NCBI GenBank assembly: GCA_047606825.1
Contig: JASGDY010000059.1
Span: 1 to 62,375 of the forward strand
Length of the DNA stretch: 62,375 bases
Source: Rhizosphaericola sp047606825
Lineage (GTDB): Bacteria; Bacteroidota; Bacteroidia; Chitinophagales; Chitinophagaceae
Reading direction: 5' to 3'
Shown here: piece after piece, positions 34,570 to 43,006 of the stretch
Layout of the letters: every line of letters begins with the position of its first letter
Position numbering within the stretch: position 1 is the first letter of the stretch
Translations under genes and position numbers: made by a program
The notes under the pieces: generated by a model
Databases searched by the model: none
What the model was told of the DNA's origin: nothing
Seen by the model: only the letters and a program-made list of their open reading frames with translations

Positions 34570-35235
34570 ATGACATTTAGCCTGACATTAGTCATCATCG
34601 TAGCGACTTGTATCGTATCCTTTATTGGTTTTTCCAACAGGGACGTGATCAACAAGCTGATATTTTATCCTCCTGCTATCGACCAGAACAAGGAATGGTA
34701 CCGCTTTTTCAGCCATGGGTTGATACATGCGGACGTGGGACACCTGTTCTTCAATATGTTTGCCTTGTATTCGTTTGGGAATGTGATAGAGCAGCTTTTT
34801 GAAGCACTGTTTGGACGCATGGGATTGCTGGCCTACCTGTTGTTTTACGTCTCGGCACTCGCGGTCAGCAGTATTCCCACCTATCTCAAAAACCGGAACA
34901 ACAGCTATTACATGAGTCTTGGAGCATCTGGAGCGGTGTCGTCCCTTGTGTTTGCATTCATGCTTTTTGCGCCGACCCAGAAAATTGGCATCCTGTTCCT
35001 CCCCTTCGGAATACCGGCGTTTATTTTCGGTTTTTTGTATGTGGCGTTGTCGGCTTATCTCGACAAAAAGGGAACGGGCAACATCAACCATTCGGCGCAT
35101 CTTTTTGGTGCGTTGTACGGGATTGTGTTTATTGTCGCCGCGAGTTTTTTTGTCCACTATCCCTTACTGACCAACTTCATAGAACAGATAAAAGAGTATG
35201 TCACGCCGACGCGGGCAGCGAATCCGTTTGGGTAA
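34570..35235 (+). CDS. Rhomboid-family intramembrane serine protease
   Basis: A 221-residue membrane protein with about six transmembrane segments. The catalytic serine is in SLGASGAVSSL (GxSG motif) and the catalytic His in NHSAHLFGALYG. The family HxxxN region is HADVGHLFFNMFALY. It cleaves transmembrane substrates; targets here are unknown. Confidence 0.92.
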   Translation: MTFSLTLVIIVATCIVSFIGFSNRDVINKLIFYPPAIDQNKEWYRFFSHGLIHADVGHLFFNMFALYSFGNVIEQLFEALFGRMGLLAYLLFYVSALAVSSIPTYLKNRNNSYYMSLGASGAVSSLVFAFMLFAPTQKIGILFLPFGIPAFIFGFLYVALSAYLDKKGTGNINHSAHLFGALYGIVFIVAASFFVHYPLLTNFIEQIKEYVTPTRAANPFG

Positions 35236-35265
35236 GGCTTGCCCGTTATGTATTTTGCGAGGTCC

Positions 35266-35811
35266 TTATCCTCTCACCACCCGCAACTTCAATATCGCCG
35301 CGACGGTAATCGAGTCGGTGATTTCGCCGGCAAGCACCTGTTGCAATACGGTCTCAAAAGGTAGTTTTTGGATACGGATGTCTTCCGTGTCGTCAAAATC
35401 TGTTTCGTGCTGGCTGAGTCCGGTGGCGAGGAACACGTGGCAGATTTCGTCCGTCACGCTGTTGGACAGGTGCATTGTCAGGAGGTCTTCCCAATGTTCG
35501 GCTTTAAGGCCTGTTTCTTCCTGCAATTCCCTTTTGGCAGATTCCAAGGGTGTCTCGTCAAAAGAGCCTCCGCCTTCCGGCAACTCCCACGTATATTGGT
35601 TCAGGACAAAACGATACTGTCCTACAAGATACACGTTGTCCGCGTCGTCGAGTGCCACGACACCGACGGCGCGGTTTTGGAAATGGACTTTGCCGTATAT
35701 CCCTTCGTTGCCCGACGGATTGATGACTTGGTATTCGGTCAACCGTATCCACTGGTTTTCGTAGATTTCTTTTGCACCAATTATTTTCCAGGGATTGCTA
35801 TTTAATTCCAT
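35266..35811 (-). CDS. Nudix hydrolase, ADP-sugar pyrophosphatase-like
   Basis: A 181-residue Nudix enzyme. The box is visible as GGGSFDETPLESAKRELQEETGL, cited here by its parts GGGSFDE and RELQEETGL. The N-terminus (WKIIGAKEIYENQWIRLTEY) matches ADP-ribose/ADP-sugar pyrophosphatases. It is convergent with the rhomboid gene and divergent from the metallopeptidase. Confidence 0.9.
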   Translation of the reverse strand: MELNSNPWKIIGAKEIYENQWIRLTEYQVINPSGNEGIYGKVHFQNRAVGVVALDDADNVYLVGQYRFVLNQYTWELPEGGGSFDETPLESAKRELQEETGLKAEHWEDLLTMHLSNSVTDEICHVFLATGLSQHETDFDDTEDIRIQKLPFETVLQQVLAGEITDSITVAAILKLRVVRG

Positions 35812-35899
35812 TTTACGTAATTTTATGCAATTTTACGTGCTAAAAAAGCGTTGGCAAAACCTTATTGGAACAATCATTGACTTTAAATCTATATTTTCT

Positions 35900-36772
35900 A
35901 TGGAGTTCATCAATCCGGACCAAAATGACAACAGTAATATCGAAGACCGGCGCGGAGGCGGTGGACGCAAAATGGCGATAGGCGGTGTCGGCACCATCGT
36001 CGTCATTGTCATCGCCTTGCTCCTGGGCAAAAATCCCATGCAGATGCTCAACCAGGTCAACAACCTTGCACCGCAACAGACGCAACAGTCCGACCAGCCT
36101 TACGAAGAGTCTGCCGAGGAAAAAAAGGAAAGCTCGTTTTCAGAGAACGTTTTCAGAAGTTGCAAGACTGTCTGGCAACAGCAGTTCAGCCAATGGAACA
36201 AACAGTTTCAGTCCCCAACATTTGTCATGTACAAAGAGGGAACTACCACGGCCTGCGGCACCGGCAGCGCAGCGATGGGACCATTTTACTGTCCCGGAGA
36301 TGAAAAAATTTATTTAGATTTGTCATTCTTTGAGGAAATGGAGCAACAGCTCCATGCCTCGGGGGATTTTGCAAGGGCGTATGTGGTGGCGCACGAGTTT
36401 GGCCACCACATCCAAAACCTCTTGGGCATCTCGGACAAGCTGGACGCGGCAAGAGGCCGTGTCAGCGAGAAAGAATACAACCGACTTTCGGTCAAGCTGG
36501 AACTGCAGGCAGACTTCCTCGCCGGATATTGGGCGCACTATGCCAAAACGTTGCAGAAAAACGGCATCTCGCTCAACGATTCTGACGTAGAATCCGCGCT
36601 CAACGCCGCATCGCAGATCGGCGACGACAAACTGCAAAAACAGGCGCAGGGTTATGTTGTCCCAGACGCTTTCACGCACGGCACGTCGGCCCAACGCGTA
36701 TTTTGGTTCAAAAAAGGCCTGACAACGGGCGACTTCAACCAAGGTGACACGTTCAACGACCCGAGTTTGTAG
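35900..36772 (+). CDS. ypfJ: YpfJ-type neutral zinc metallopeptidase
   Basis: A 290-residue membrane-anchored protein. The start at 35900 (MEFINPDQ) is preferred because the 35 upstream codons overlap the divergent Nudix start. A Gly/Arg-rich N-terminus (RRGGGGRK) is followed by one transmembrane helix (about 26-43) and the peptidase domain with the zinc motif HEFGHH. The family ending, with FKKGLTTGDFNQGDTF, is intact. The physiological substrate of YpfJ proteins is not established. Confidence 0.9.
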   Translation: MEFINPDQNDNSNIEDRRGGGGRKMAIGGVGTIVVIVIALLLGKNPMQMLNQVNNLAPQQTQQSDQPYEESAEEKKESSFSENVFRSCKTVWQQQFSQWNKQFQSPTFVMYKEGTTTACGTGSAAMGPFYCPGDEKIYLDLSFFEEMEQQLHASGDFARAYVVAHEFGHHIQNLLGISDKLDAARGRVSEKEYNRLSVKLELQADFLAGYWAHYAKTLQKNGISLNDSDVESALNAASQIGDDKLQKQAQGYVVPDAFTHGTSAQRVFWFKKGLTTGDFNQGDTFNDPSL

Positions 36773-36813
36773 ACTACTATCAATCCTAAACACACGACCC
36801 TCTACTATCTATC

Positions 36814-37515
36814 ATGAATAAACAAAACTGTTTTTTCCGATGCAACAAATGCACGAGCAGAGTTTTGTCCGTATTCAAACACCTCAGCAACGAGGAACTG
36901 GAACAAATCGATGCGCAAAAAGTCTATCAGTCCTTTGGCAAAGGGGAATATCTCTACAAGGAGAACAGCTACCCCACCGGACTATACTGCATCAGCTCAG
37001 GGAAGATAAAGCTGGTCAATACCGGGGAAAATGGCCGTGAACACATTCTGGAAATATTACAAGCGGGTGACGTAGCCGGCGAATTTGCCATTTTTTCCAA
37101 CAGTGTCCACCGCAGTTCCGCCATTGCCCTAGAAAGCACGCAAGTCTGTTTTATTCCAAAACAAATCTTCATCGAATTGCTCCACAACAACCGGATGATG
37201 ACCATGGACGTATTGCAGACGTTGGCACAAAACGTAGAATCTTCCCAGGACAAACAAAAAGACCTTGCCCAAAAAACCGTCAAGGAACGTCTGGCCAGCA
37301 CCCTGATACATTTCAAAGAAACATACGGCGAAACGCCGGAACACTACATCAACATCAAATTTAGCAGGGAAGAAATCGCTGGTTTCATCGGAACCTCCAC
37401 GGAAACGGTCATCCGTCTTTTATCCGAATGGAACAATTCCCACATCATCACCTTAAAGAAAAAAATGATACGCATCAATCGATTGGAGGAACTGAATGCC
37501 TTGGCCGGAGCGTGA
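36814..37515 (+). CDS. Crp/Fnr family transcription regulator
   Basis: A 233-residue regulator with an N-terminal cyclic-nucleotide-binding-like beta-roll (about 20-130), a dimerisation helix, and a C-terminal HTH (FSREEIAGFIGTSTETVIRLLSEW, cited in part). The extreme N-terminus has three cysteines (Cys6, Cys10, Cys13), and another occurs at about residue 54. This is reminiscent of the iron-sulfur cluster of FNR-type oxygen sensors, although the spacing differs from classical FNR. The target genes are unknown. Confidence 0.88.
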   Translation: MNKQNCFFRCNKCTSRVLSVFKHLSNEELEQIDAQKVYQSFGKGEYLYKENSYPTGLYCISSGKIKLVNTGENGREHILEILQAGDVAGEFAIFSNSVHRSSAIALESTQVCFIPKQIFIELLHNNRMMTMDVLQTLAQNVESSQDKQKDLAQKTVKERLASTLIHFKETYGETPEHYINIKFSREEIAGFIGTSTETVIRLLSEWNNSHIITLKKKMIRINRLEELNALAGA

Positions 37516-37544
37516 GGACCAAGCATAATATTTCTTCATACGGC

Positions 37545-38033
37545 TCAATCCATGCTTTCCTTCGTAAAAGAAAATGGCAACAGGCTATCGATCGATGGAA
37601 ATGCCAACACGTGCGAATCCGGCAGGGAATTGCACAACAAAACAGCTATCGGACTTTTTTGGCGGTTTTCATATTCGGCAATCGTCTGCCGACAGATACC
37701 GCAGGGAGAAATCAAGCCGTCGTTTTTGCCATTTCCATTTTTGTAACTCACGGCGATGGCCTTGATTTTCTGGCTGGGTGCTAATACGGAAGCCAAACTC
37801 AATGCTGCGCGTTCGGCGCATATCCCGGCGGGATAACTGGCATTCTCTAGGTTGGCGCCGGAAAAGACGACACCATCTTCCATCAATACTGCCGCACCTA
37901 CCCTGAATTGCGAATAAGGTGCATAAGCCACGTCGGTCGCACCGATGGCTGCGTCCAACAACTTCTGTTCGTCGTCACCCAGTTCGTTTTTGTGCGCATA
38001 TTCTTTATAGTGTAAAACCAGTTCTTTTTGCAT
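37545..38033 (-). CDS. cdd: Cytidine deaminase
   Basis: A 162-residue zinc deaminase that converts cytidine and deoxycytidine to uridine forms. The active site shows CAERAAL (zinc Cys and the proton-shuttling Glu) and PCGICRQ (the two other zinc Cys). It has the tetrameric small-CDA length. Convergent with the Crp/Fnr gene. Confidence 0.94.
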   Translation of the reverse strand: MQKELVLHYKEYAHKNELGDDEQKLLDAAIGATDVAYAPYSQFRVGAAVLMEDGVVFSGANLENASYPAGICAERAALSLASVLAPSQKIKAIAVSYKNGNGKNDGLISPCGICRQTIAEYENRQKSPIAVLLCNSLPDSHVLAFPSIDSLLPFSFTKESMD

Positions 38034-38054
38034 CCCTCAATATACATAAAAATG

Positions 38055-38083
38055 AAAAATGACCTCTGATAGAGGCCATTTTT
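38055..38083 (-). terminator. Terminator of the bacilliredoxin gene
   Basis: Stem AAAAATGACCTCT / AGAGGCCATTTTT (12 of 13 pairs) with a 3-nt loop lies 21 bp past the stop at 38104. On the minus strand it ends in a T-run. Confidence 0.8.
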
Positions 38084-38103
38084 AAAAAAGAAAAAACCTT
38101 CCT

Positions 38104-38517
38104 TTAGCAAAATTCCGCAAACGCTCCCTCAAGGTTAGCGGCAATCAGCGTTGCCGGACGTCCTTCAATCTGGTGTCGTTCGACGAAATGCACCAATTGA
38201 CCGTCCTTGAACAAGGCAATGGCGGGTGAAGACGGCGGATAAGGCAACAAGTGCTGTCTCAATACCTGCACAGCTTCCACGTCAAAACCTGCGAATGTCG
38301 TGGTCAAATGGTCAGGTTTTTTGGCTGCATGCTCAACAGCCAACAATACGCCCGGACGTGCACTGCCTGCGGAACATCCACATACGGAATTGATGACCAC
38401 CAAGGTCGTACCATTTTCGGCCAACGCGCTTTCAATCTGTTCGGGTGTTGCTAAGTCTTCAAAACCGTTGTCGGTCAACTCTGCCTTCATCGGTAATACT
38501 ATTTCTGCTGGATACAT
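38104..38517 (-). CDS. BrxA/BrxB-type bacilliredoxin
   Basis: A 137-residue thioredoxin-fold protein of the YphP/YqiW family. The active-site motif is CGCS in INSVCGCSAGSARPGV. Bacilliredoxins remove bacillithiol from oxidised protein thiols, and Bacteroidota make bacillithiol. A TACCTTTG box (38546-38553) lies 28 bp upstream. Confidence 0.92.
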   Translation of the reverse strand: MYPAEIVLPMKAELTDNGFEDLATPEQIESALAENGTTLVVINSVCGCSAGSARPGVLLAVEHAAKKPDHLTTTFAGFDVEAVQVLRQHLLPYPPSSPAIALFKDGQLVHFVERHQIEGRPATLIAANLEGAFAEFC

Positions 38518-38545
38518 AACTTTTCCTGTTTATTATTAAGATTAA

Positions 38546-38553
38546 CAAAGGTA
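38546..38553 (-). promoter_or_regulatory. Putative -7 box of the bacilliredoxin gene
   Basis: TACCTTTG on the minus strand is an excellent TAnnTTTG match at a normal distance from the start at 38517. A TTG lies only 15 bp upstream of it, which is shorter than the usual spacing. Confidence 0.5.
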
Positions 38554-38690
38554 AATTAAAAGTTTGAACAACGATTTTTTCAAGAAAAAATGACAAAAAA
38601 TCATACTCCTCTCCTTAAATAAAGACAAAATGGCATAATAAAACTAACAAAATAAGACTTTTTGTCATTAAAAATAAATATTTCTGGCAA

Positions 38691-38706
38691 AGGCACAGAT
38701 GTTGGA
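38691..38706 (+). promoter_or_regulatory. Sigma-54-like element upstream of hsp20
   Basis: AGGCACAGATGTTGGA resembles the -24/-12 consensus TGGCAC-N5-TTGCA, with GG and TTG at the right spacing but GG in place of the invariant GC. It lies 48 bp upstream of hsp20. Moderate to weak evidence. Confidence 0.3.
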
Positions 38707-38754
38707 AAAGGACAAACATATATTTTGATAACCAAAAAATTAAAAAATAAAACT

Positions 38755-39168
38755 ATGAACACAATTATTAGAAAAAACAACCTAGGCGATCTGTTCGACG
38801 AATTATTCAACGCCGTTCCCAACAACTGGGACAAACAAGGTAATCTTCCTCCAGTCAACATCACGGAAGACAACGATGCGTACCACATACAGTTGGTTGC
38901 TCCCGGGCTTCAGAAAGAGGACTTTAAAATCAAACTCGAAAAAGGGCTGTTGACCATCAGCTACGAAAAGAAGGAAGAAACAAAAGATGCCAGCACCAAG
39001 AGCCACAGACTGGAATACAGCTTGGTGAGCTTCAAACGCAGTTTCAACATCGACGACAGCGTGGACAACGAAAAGATAGAAGCAGCTTACAAAAATGGGA
39101 TTTTGCACATCGACCTTCCCAAGAAACAGGAAGTCAAGGTGTTGCCAAAGTCAATCGAAATCAAATGA
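38755..39168 (+). CDS. Hsp20/alpha-crystallin small heat-shock protein
   Basis: A 137-residue ATP-independent chaperone. The alpha-crystallin domain runs from about residue 35 (ITEDNDAYHIQLVAPGLQKEDF) to the end. The C-terminal GILHIDLPKK is characteristic. The start at 38755 gives the usual short N-terminal arm (MNTIIRKNNLGDLFDELF). It is monocistronic with its own terminator. Confidence 0.93.
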   Translation: MNTIIRKNNLGDLFDELFNAVPNNWDKQGNLPPVNITEDNDAYHIQLVAPGLQKEDFKIKLEKGLLTISYEKKEETKDASTKSHRLEYSLVSFKRSFNIDDSVDNEKIEAAYKNGILHIDLPKKQEVKVLPKSIEIK

Positions 39169-39190
39169 CTAGTATAGCACAGGATTCCCA

Positions 39191-39221
39191 AAAAGGTTAA
39201 CGCTTAAAGCGTTAACCTTTT
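39191..39221. terminator. Bidirectional terminator overlapping the end of the nucleotidyltransferase gene
   Basis: Perfect arms AAAAGGTTAACGCTT (39191-39205) and AAGCGTTAACCTTTT (39207-39221). It serves hsp20 on the plus strand. The stop codon and last codons of the minus-strand gene (ends at 39212) lie inside the right arm. Confidence 0.85.
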
Positions 39222-40123
39222 GCTTTTTCCCAAAGGCTGGAAGGATATTCCCCGTTTTCAGTCAGTTCCTTGAACTTGGCGCGGACGAGCGGTGCGTCCT
39301 GTTCGTAGGTGACACCAAACCATTTCGCGGTTGTCGGCACCATCAATACGCGGACGTCGCCGTTTTTAATCAGGATGTCCGTCACCTCGGGAATCAAAAA
39401 TTCAGACTTGAGGTCGTCCAGGTTTTTGTCCAGAAAATCCTGGTACAAGATTTCCAGTTTGTCGATATAACCTCCGTCAAAACAGAAAAAGTTCATACTG
39501 ACTTTGGTGTCCAACGGCAGTTCCTTGTGACCGTCCTCGGTGCTGATAGCCTTGCCTGCTTCTTTGACGATTTTCTTTCTTTCAATAATCTGTTGGATTT
39601 CACCTTTTTCGTTCACGAATATTTCGCCACGTGTAACCGAACCGTTGTCTGACAAGGTATTGCCCAGCTCATAACCGACACAAGCATAAGTGTTGTCTTT
39701 GACCTTTCCCGACAACAAATCTTTCGCTTTTACAAATGCGTCCTTGCCGTAGTAGTCATCGGCGTTGATAACCGCAAAAGGTTCATTGACCGCACCTTTG
39801 CAACAGAGGATGGCATGACCCGTACCGAACGGTTTGGTACGGTCTTTTGGCAGTTCATGGTTGCCGAGGAATTTGCCCAAGGACTGAAACACATAGACTG
39901 TTTCCACTTTTCCTTGCAGCAGAGGTTCCATTTTGGCCTTGAACGAATCCGCGAAATCTTCCCGGATGATGAACACAACTTTGTCAAACCCTGCTTCAAT
40001 GGCATCGTAAATGGAATATTCCATGATAGTTTCACCGGATGGTCCGAAGGATTCCGTTTGCTTTGCCCCTTTCCCGTAACGACTAGCCATACCTGCGGCT
40101 AAGATTACTAATGTTGCCCCCAT
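39212..40123 (-). CDS. Sugar-nucleotide transferase (NTP_transferase family)
   Basis: A 303-residue nucleotidyltransferase. The N-terminal nucleotide loop is LVILAAGMASRYGKGAKQTESFGPSGE, seen here as LAAGMASRYG and KQTE. AVINADDYYG is the metal-binding region. It is the last gene of the dTDP-sugar operon, 6 bp after rfbA. The loop is not the standard RfbA/GalU signature GxGTRL. The sugar it activates is unknown. Confidence 0.8.
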   Translation of the reverse strand: MGATLVILAAGMASRYGKGAKQTESFGPSGETIMEYSIYDAIEAGFDKVVFIIREDFADSFKAKMEPLLQGKVETVYVFQSLGKFLGNHELPKDRTKPFGTGHAILCCKGAVNEPFAVINADDYYGKDAFVKAKDLLSGKVKDNTYACVGYELGNTLSDNGSVTRGEIFVNEKGEIQQIIERKKIVKEAGKAISTEDGHKELPLDTKVSMNFFCFDGGYIDKLEILYQDFLDKNLDDLKSEFLIPEVTDILIKNGDVRVLMVPTTAKWFGVTYEQDAPLVRAKFKELTENGEYPSSLWEKAKG

Positions 40124-40129
40124 AAATTT

Positions 40130-40993
40130 TTATTTTTTGATTAATTTAGACAGATAGACACCATAACCACTTTTTTTCAATGGTTCCGCAAGTAGTGTAA
40201 GTTGTTCGGCAGAGATGAACTTCATCCTGTAGGCAATTTCCTCCGGACAGCCAATCATCAGGCCTTGACGATTTTCGATGACTTCGACAAACTGGCTAGC
40301 CTCCATCATGGAAGCATGCGTACCCGTGTCCAACCATGCAGTACCTCTATTTAATACACCAACTTTCAATTTATTCTGTGTCAGGTACACTTTGTTGACA
40401 TCCGTAATTTCATATTCACCACGGGGTGACGGTGCAATGTTTTCTGCAATCTCCACAACAGAATTATCATAGAAGTATAAGCCTGGGACGGCATAGTTGG
40501 ATTTCGGCTTTGTTGGTTTTTCCTCCAGGGAGAGCGCATTGAAGTTTTCGTCAAACTCCACCACACCATAACGTTCAGGGTCGTTGACCTGGTACGCAAA
40601 AATCACACCGCCCTCCGAATCGTTATTGGCCTGCAATAAAGCAGACAATCCGGTGCCATAAAATATATTGTCGCCCAGTACGAGAGCCACCTTGTCTTTT
40701 CCGATAAAATCCTTGCCCAGTACAAAGGCCTGCGCCAGACCATTAGGCGTTTCCTGCACGACATATTCAAAACGGCATCCCCACTGTGATCCGTCGCCCA
40801 ACAAACGTTTGAAACCGGCTTGGTCCTCGGCAGTAGTGATAATCAGGATTTCACGGATATTGGCCATCATGAGTACCGACAAGGGGTAATAGATCATGGG
40901 CTTGTTGTAAATCGGCATGAGCTGCTTGCTGATGCCCAATGTAATGGGATAAAGTCTTGTACCGGAGCCTCCGGCGAGTATGATTCCTTTCAT
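40130..40993 (-). CDS. rfbA: Glucose-1-phosphate thymidylyltransferase
   Basis: A 287-residue enzyme that makes dTDP-glucose from glucose 1-phosphate and dTTP. Signature KGIILAGGSGTRLYPIT at residues 2-18, then SKQLMPIYNKPMIYYPLS, LVLGDNIFYG and WLDTGTHASMMEAS. It is preceded by a 102-bp gap holding an imperfect hairpin (41036-41050 with 41074-41088). Confidence 0.96.
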   Translation of the reverse strand: MKGIILAGGSGTRLYPITLGISKQLMPIYNKPMIYYPLSVLMMANIREILIITTAEDQAGFKRLLGDGSQWGCRFEYVVQETPNGLAQAFVLGKDFIGKDKVALVLGDNIFYGTGLSALLQANNDSEGGVIFAYQVNDPERYGVVEFDENFNALSLEEKPTKPKSNYAVPGLYFYDNSVVEIAENIAPSPRGEYEITDVNKVYLTQNKLKVGVLNRGTAWLDTGTHASMMEASQFVEVIENRQGLMIGCPEEIAYRMKFISAEQLTLLAEPLKKSGYGVYLSKLIKK

Positions 40994-41095
40994 GGGAGTT
41001 TTAAGTTTAAAAGTTAAAGGCGTAAAGTATAAGACGTGAGGCGCAAGGTAAAAAGCAATCTCTTTATACCTCGTACCTTTGACCTCACACCTTAT

Positions 41096-41653
41096 TTACC
41101 ACAGCCTATCGCATTCCAGTTCGGAAAACTTGGGATTGACCTGGTCTTTGTCGCTGAGGACAACGTCTTTGGGAGCCACTTTCCAGTCGATGTTCAATGT
41201 CGGATCATTGTAAAGCAGTCCACCTTCGGAAGCCTTGTTGTAGCCATTGTCACATTTGTAGGCAAATACCGCCGTGGGGCTTAACACGACAAAACCATGC
41301 GCAAATCCTCTCGGAACATAGAACTGTGTATTGTTTTCGTCGGAAAGCTCGACGGAATGCCATTTGCCAAAACTGGGAGAATCGGGACGCAAGTCAACGG
41401 CTACGTCCAACACACTACCTTCCAGCACACGCACCAGTTTAGCCTGGGCATGTTCGCCTTTTTGGAAATGCAGTCCGCGCAATACTCCGTAGGTGGATTT
41501 GGACTGGTTGTCCTGTACGAAATCCACTTTTCTTCCGAGCAGTTGGTTGACTTTTGCAGCATTGTAGCTTTCAAAGAAATAACCTCTGTTGTCTTTAAAA
41601 ACCTGAGGTTGCAATATAACACAGTCTTTTAGGGGAGTTTCTATTAATTCCAT
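41096..41653 (-). CDS. rfbC: dTDP-4-dehydrorhamnose 3,5-epimerase
   Basis: A 185-residue cupin epimerase of the dTDP-rhamnose pathway. The catalytic His is in RGLHFQKGEHAQAKLV, and the pattern VDLRPDSPSFGKW and YVPRGFAHGF is characteristic. The start at 41653 (MELIETPLKD), 8 bp after the rfbB stop, is preferred over an extended frame into rfbB. Third step of the pathway. Confidence 0.95.
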   Translation of the reverse strand: MELIETPLKDCVILQPQVFKDNRGYFFESYNAAKVNQLLGRKVDFVQDNQSKSTYGVLRGLHFQKGEHAQAKLVRVLEGSVLDVAVDLRPDSPSFGKWHSVELSDENNTQFYVPRGFAHGFVVLSPTAVFAYKCDNGYNKASEGGLLYNDPTLNIDWKVAPKDVVLSDKDQVNPKFSELECDRLW

Positions 41654-41661
41654 TGTTCTGA

Positions 41662-42720
41662 TTATCTGTTCTCGTATTGGTTTTCGTAATATTGTTGGTA
41701 GGCACCGGAGGTAACGTTGTCCAGCCATTCCTGGTTGGCAAGATACCAATCAACGGTTTTTTCCAGTCCTTCTGCAAATTGCAGGCTCGGTTTCCAGCCC
41801 AGTTCGTTTTGCAATTTGGTCGGATCGATAGCATAGCGCAAGTCATGTCCCGCCCTGTCCTGTACGTAGGTAATCAGTTTTTCGGAAGTACCCGGCTCAC
41901 GGTTAAGCTTAGTGTCCATGATTTTGCACAATAGCTTGATGAGGTCGATGTTGGTCCATTCGTTGTGGCCGCCGATATTGAAGGTTTCGCCGGTTTTGGC
42001 ATTATGGAAAATAACGTCGATTGCCCTTGCGTGGTCCTCGACCCAGAGCCAGTCGCGGACATTTTCGCCCTTGCCGTAGATAGGAATCGGACGGTTGTTT
42101 TTGATATTGTTGATGGACAGCGGAATAAGTTTTTCCGGAAAATGGTTCGCACCGTAGTTGTTGGAACAGTTGGAAACCACCGTATCCAAACCATACGTGT
42201 CATGGTAGGCGCGTACAAAATGGTCTGAACTTGCCTTGGAAGCAGAGTAGGGACTGTGCGGATCGTAAGGTGTCGTCTCGCTGAAATAGCCCGTCTTGCC
42301 CAATGCGCCGTACACTTCGTCGGTGCTGACATGGTAAAAACGGTGCTTGTCGTATTCGCCTTTCCAGTATTTGCGGGCTGCGTTCAGAAGATTAACCGTG
42401 CCGATGACATTGGTCTGTACAAATGCTAACGGGTCTTCGATAGACCGGTCAACGTGCGACTCGGCAGCCAAATGAATCAACGCGTCGGGCTTATGTGTGG
42501 CAAAAATTTCCTCTATCAACACTGCATCACGGATATCCGCCTTTACAAAACTATAGTTAGGCGCGTGCTCAATATCTTTAAGGTTGGCGAGGTTGCCCGC
42601 GTAGGTCAACGCGTCGAGGTTGACGATATCGTAGTTAGGATACTGGTTGACAAACCTCCTGACAACGTGCGAGCCGATAAAGCCTGCGCCGCCGGTGATA
42701 ATGATTTTTTTGTCCGACAT
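41662..42720 (-). CDS. rfbB: dTDP-glucose 4,6-dehydratase
   Basis: A 352-residue short-chain dehydrogenase-fold enzyme. NAD-binding TGGAGFIGSHVVR at about 9-21, catalytic STDEVYG and YSASKASSD (Tyr and Lys). It starts the minus-strand operon rfbB-rfbC-rfbA-nucleotidyltransferase. rfbD (the last reductase for dTDP-rhamnose) is not in this window. Confidence 0.96.
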   Translation of the reverse strand: MSDKKIIITGGAGFIGSHVVRRFVNQYPNYDIVNLDALTYAGNLANLKDIEHAPNYSFVKADIRDAVLIEEIFATHKPDALIHLAAESHVDRSIEDPLAFVQTNVIGTVNLLNAARKYWKGEYDKHRFYHVSTDEVYGALGKTGYFSETTPYDPHSPYSASKASSDHFVRAYHDTYGLDTVVSNCSNNYGANHFPEKLIPLSINNIKNNRPIPIYGKGENVRDWLWVEDHARAIDVIFHNAKTGETFNIGGHNEWTNIDLIKLLCKIMDTKLNREPGTSEKLITYVQDRAGHDLRYAIDPTKLQNELGWKPSLQFAEGLEKTVDWYLANQEWLDNVTSGAYQQYYENQYENR

Positions 42721-43006
42721 ATAATATTTAAGTTTAATGAATAAGCTGTTAAATCACTACAAATATCTCATTCCAACCGGAATAATCGTGCCAATCAGGG
42801 CTATTCACGAAAAGCCACAATTTTTCATCCATATTCAAATTCAAAGCGATAGACGTAGTAGCTTTCAGATGGCAACCGGAAACCATTTGCGAATATAGAG
42901 ACAACAAAGTAAATATCCTAACGTTTTTTTGCAAAAGCAAAACGCCGAAGCCTCAATTGAAAGTCAATCGCTATCGGCTAATATTAACTTAATACCACAG
43001 CAATAG
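42721..43006. other. Intergenic region, no gene supported
   Basis: Divergent spacer between rfbB and the 5'-nucleotidase-like gene; promoters of both should lie here. A 63-codon minus-strand frame at 42749-42940 has no recognisable features. No clear TAnnTTTG box was identified. Confidence 0.4.

Noticed and set aside
42749..42940. Minus-strand 63-codon frame between rfbB and the 5'-nucleotidase-like gene
   Set aside because: No conserved pattern and it would occupy the divergent promoter region.
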